Part shown: positions 62,631 through 64,000 of the stretch, one piece after another
Numbering within the stretch: the stretch's first letter is position 1
Layout: every line of letters starts with the position of its first letter
From: Spirochaetota bacterium
GTDB lineage: Bacteria > Spirochaetota > JAGLSM01 > JAKPMW01
DNA length: 64,000 bases
Direction: 5' to 3'
Assembly (NCBI GenBank): GCA_031283155.1
Contig: JAITCI010000003.1
Coordinates: 22,118 to 86,117, forward strand
The notes under the pieces: generated by a model
Database searches by the model: none
The model's input: only the letters and a program-made list of their open reading frames with translations
Told to the model about the DNA's origin: nothing
Made by a program: the position numbers and the translations under genes

Positions 62631-63305
62631 ATTGAGCACCTCCTGCTTGTGCTTCTCCATGAACTCTTTGAGTATACCATGTTTTAAGCAGTACCGTACA
62701 GCCGCTTGCATCGCTTTTTGTTTGTCCCCCAGTTGCCGTGTGAAATATCGTACCAGTGCAACAAATGTGCTGTACTCGCTTAAAGTTTTACTTCTGGATG
62801 CAAGCTCGGCGTTTCTTCCATCGTTAATGTTGAGGACGCGCACTATAAGCTCAAGGGTGGGTTCCTGTTCCTTTGCGAGTCCCAGTTCTTTTGTGTCCAT
62901 GAAGGAATCCGAGAGTTTTAAGATTTGTTCATCCGGGCAGGGCGCAAGTCCATTGTACAATACGAAAAATTCCGGTCTTGGAATTTTTACAAGTTTGCTC
63001 GAATAGAGCGCCCTTTTTTTGTTCATCTCTTCATATATTTTTGAGATATACATCAAAAACCGCAATCCCATATTCGGGTTAATTGTGCTCTGATGCTCCA
63101 AAAGCACAACCAGTCTCCCGCCTATCTCAAACGAAATATCGTTGATAGAATCCATGAAGAGCACATTTTGCAAGGTATTGATGTTTACCGGAGTATCCGG
63201 CGGGAGGGTGACGCCCTCCAGAGCGCAATACAATTCCCGTAAAATATCTGGTTCGCTGAACAGCAGCGAAAAAACGCTGTTTTTGTATGTATGATTCACG
63301 AGCAT
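62448..63305 (-). CDS. Rpn/PD-(D/E)XK nuclease family (transposase-like) protein
   Basis: A 285-residue member of the Rpn/PDDEXK_2 family: LVNHTYKNSVFSLLFSEPD, then NDISFEIGGRLVVLLEHQSTINPNMGLR, where Asp56 and Glu70-His-Gln72 form the degenerate nuclease core, and FFVLYNGLAPCPDEQIL. The C-terminus carries the repeat REEGREEGREEGREQ from tandem 12-bp DNA units. ATG 63305 follows AGGAGGATTTT. An internal AGGAGG precedes a Met inside the gene (see next entry). The gene lies between GCCACGAA repeats on both sides, like a small cassette. Confidence 0.88.
   Translation of the reverse strand: MLVNHTYKNSVFSLLFSEPDILRELYCALEGVTLPPDTPVNINTLQNVLFMDSINDISFEIGGRLVVLLEHQSTINPNMGLRFLMYISKIYEEMNKKRALYSSKLVKIPRPEFFVLYNGLAPCPDEQILKLSDSFMDTKELGLAKEQEPTLELIVRVLNINDGRNAELASRSKTLSEYSTFVALVRYFTRQLGDKQKAMQAAVRYCLKHGILKEFMEKHKQEVLNMRITEWNQEEAIAVWREEGREEGREEGREQLLEAARKLKTMGLSAAQIATATGLTLDDLG
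62639..62644 (-). promoter_or_regulatory. Internal Shine-Dalgarno site within the Rpn gene
   Basis: AGGAGG on the minus strand, 8 bases before the in-frame ATG at 62630. Its codons are GAG GTG, so it does not need to be conserved for protein reasons alone. Confidence 0.6.
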
Positions 63306-63431
63306 AAAATCCTCCTCTGTAGGGCGTTAAGCGCCCGTATAGAGCAAAGCCGTGAAGGGGCGGCGGGTGCGATTTATTTTCAATAAAAGGGCGGTTTGCT
63401 TGAGCCGCGAATACGACGAATAAAAAAGCAA

Positions 63432-63657
63432 TTTGGCCACGAATCACACGAATAAAGGCTCGAAATTAAAGACTGAAAGGCTTGAAAAAAGTCTTGGGGT
63501 AAAAGCCAAAACCAAAAGCCGCGAGCGGTAGTGAACCCTTTTTTGATGTTTTTTGCCTTATTCGTGCTTACAAGGACGTAAGCACCCCGCGCAGACAGGA
63601 TGTCGGTCGCGCAGCGAGCGCGGGGAGCCTTTATTCGGTCTTTTTCGTGGCCAAATG
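63432..63657. repeat. MITE-like palindromic element, copy 2
   Basis: TTTGGCCACGAATCACACGA on the left matches TTCGTGGCCAAATG on the right (inverse). The palindrome extends outward: AGCCGCGAA (63403) pairs with TTCGCGGCT (to 63694), AAAAAAGCA with TGCTTTTTT-like ends, CGAATAAAGGCTC with GAGCCTTTATTCG. Inside are GTGCTTAC-AAGGAC-GTAAGCAC (63564-63585) and GACA-GGA-TGTC (63594-63604) within CCCCGCGC/GCGCGGGG. Same order as copy 1. Confidence 0.75.
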
Positions 63658-63911
63658 TCTTGTAGTTTTGCTTTTTTCGCGCCTTTTCGCGGCTGAATGT
63701 CTTTTTGGGCTTTTTTCGTGAATTTCGTAGATTTTATAGTTGCGAAATTTTGTTTGCAAAATACATACCCTCAGATAATATTATATCGCTATGATGGTTA
63801 AAACTATAGACCCGCGCAAGAACGCACATTGCCCCCTGGCATCCACAGGGTGTAAAGGTACTTCGCCTTGTACGCGCGCAAGAGCCAATACATACACCAA
63901 ATTTGCCCCAC

Positions 63912-63928
63912 GGGGGGGGGGGGGGGGG
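63912..63928. repeat. 17-G homopolymer
   Basis: An uninterrupted run of 17 G followed by AATTCCCCC. Either a slippage-prone tract or an assembly/sequencing artefact near the window end. Confidence 0.7.
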
Positions 63929-64000
63929 AATTCCCCCTTCCCAGTATAAATTTTGGTTTTTATGCTGTCGTTTGCCTTGATTTTTGTGGGGCGTTGGGTT

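Larger units (their letters stand above)
63306..64000. other. Repeat-rich gene-free right end
   Basis: No gene is credible. It holds GGGCG-TTAAG-CGCCC just before the Rpn promoter region (about 63322-63336), the MITE-like copy 2 (63432-63657, extended arms 63403-63694), further repeat-like scraps and a 17-G run at 63912-63928. Confidence 0.6.

Noticed and set aside
1-64000. tRNA, rRNA or CRISPR array
   Set aside because: No T-loop/acceptor pattern, no rRNA stretch and no regularly spaced repeat-spacer series were found; the palindromes are irregularly placed.

Overview
The window is a gene-dense bacterial chromosome segment (roughly 50-55% G+C by eye) with 55 protein genes, several families of palindromic repeats and no recognisable rRNA or tRNA gene. 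The best guess is a spirochaete of the Treponema lineage. This is an inference from a long PPi-dependent phosphofructokinase, loosely conserved lipoprotein boxes (FFAC, FTAC), an OmpA-domain outer-membrane protein with FlgD-like repeats, an Rpn/PD-(D/E)XK transposase-family gene, a class III ribonucleotide reductase and the overall anaerobe-like gene set. No single gene proves it.

Layout. 1-2.2 kb: a type II restriction-modification pair running off the left edge, next to a frameshifted remnant of a second restriction enzyme. 2.2-2.6 kb: a MITE-like palindromic element. 2.6-28.3 kb: mostly housekeeping genes (manC, pfp, accA, dnaE, an MBL-fold hydrolase, an HDOD protein, an E1-like/rhodanese protein, a thioredoxin, a ferredoxin-type aldo-keto reductase, inositol-phosphate synthase, several exported proteins, yjbQ, nrdD-nrdG, gmhA and a heptose phosphatase fusion). 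28.5-31.2 kb: a zinc-ribbon protein whose 5' end is cut, an EcoRI-type adenine methylase and a DJ-1/PfpI protein. 31.5-40.1 kb: an outer-membrane OmpA-type protein coupled to a polyglycine coiled-coil protein, then psd-pssA and two accessory genes. 40.3-58.7 kb: a large surface-glycan region with ugd-uxs, galE, a ricin-type lectin lipoprotein, three GT-C membrane proteins sharing one extracytoplasmic domain, a CDP-6-deoxyhexose branch (rfbF, rfbG, rfbH, a flavin reductase), GtrA with a UGM-like flavoprotein, and rfbB. 58.9-62.0 kb: a CAP-domain lipoprotein, argH, rplM-rpsI. 62.0-64.0 kb: dense palindromic repeats around an Rpn-family gene, ending near a 17-G run.

How the genes fit together. 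manC, gmhA, the heptose phosphatase fusion, ugd, uxs, galE, rfbFGH and rfbB together supply GDP-mannose, a heptose phosphate, UDP-glucuronate, UDP-xylose, UDP-galactose, a CDP-3,6-dideoxyhexose precursor and dTDP-4-keto-6-deoxyglucose. The GT-C proteins and GtrA would use or move lipid-linked sugars at the membrane, so the region looks like a factory for a complex cell-surface glycan.

The most interesting signals are: an internal start with a perfect Shine-Dalgarno in the Rpn gene, which would make a separate 60-residue C-terminal protein (compare intragenic Rpn antitoxins); a family of intergenic hairpins whose arms vary while a GGA-type centre is kept; short palindromes apparently inserted in frame in two coding genes; a 39-bp sequence shared upstream of two unrelated genes; a 44-bp element, differing only by transitions, ahead of two exported-protein genes; and a predicted three-way-junction RNA starting at the transcription start of nrdDG.
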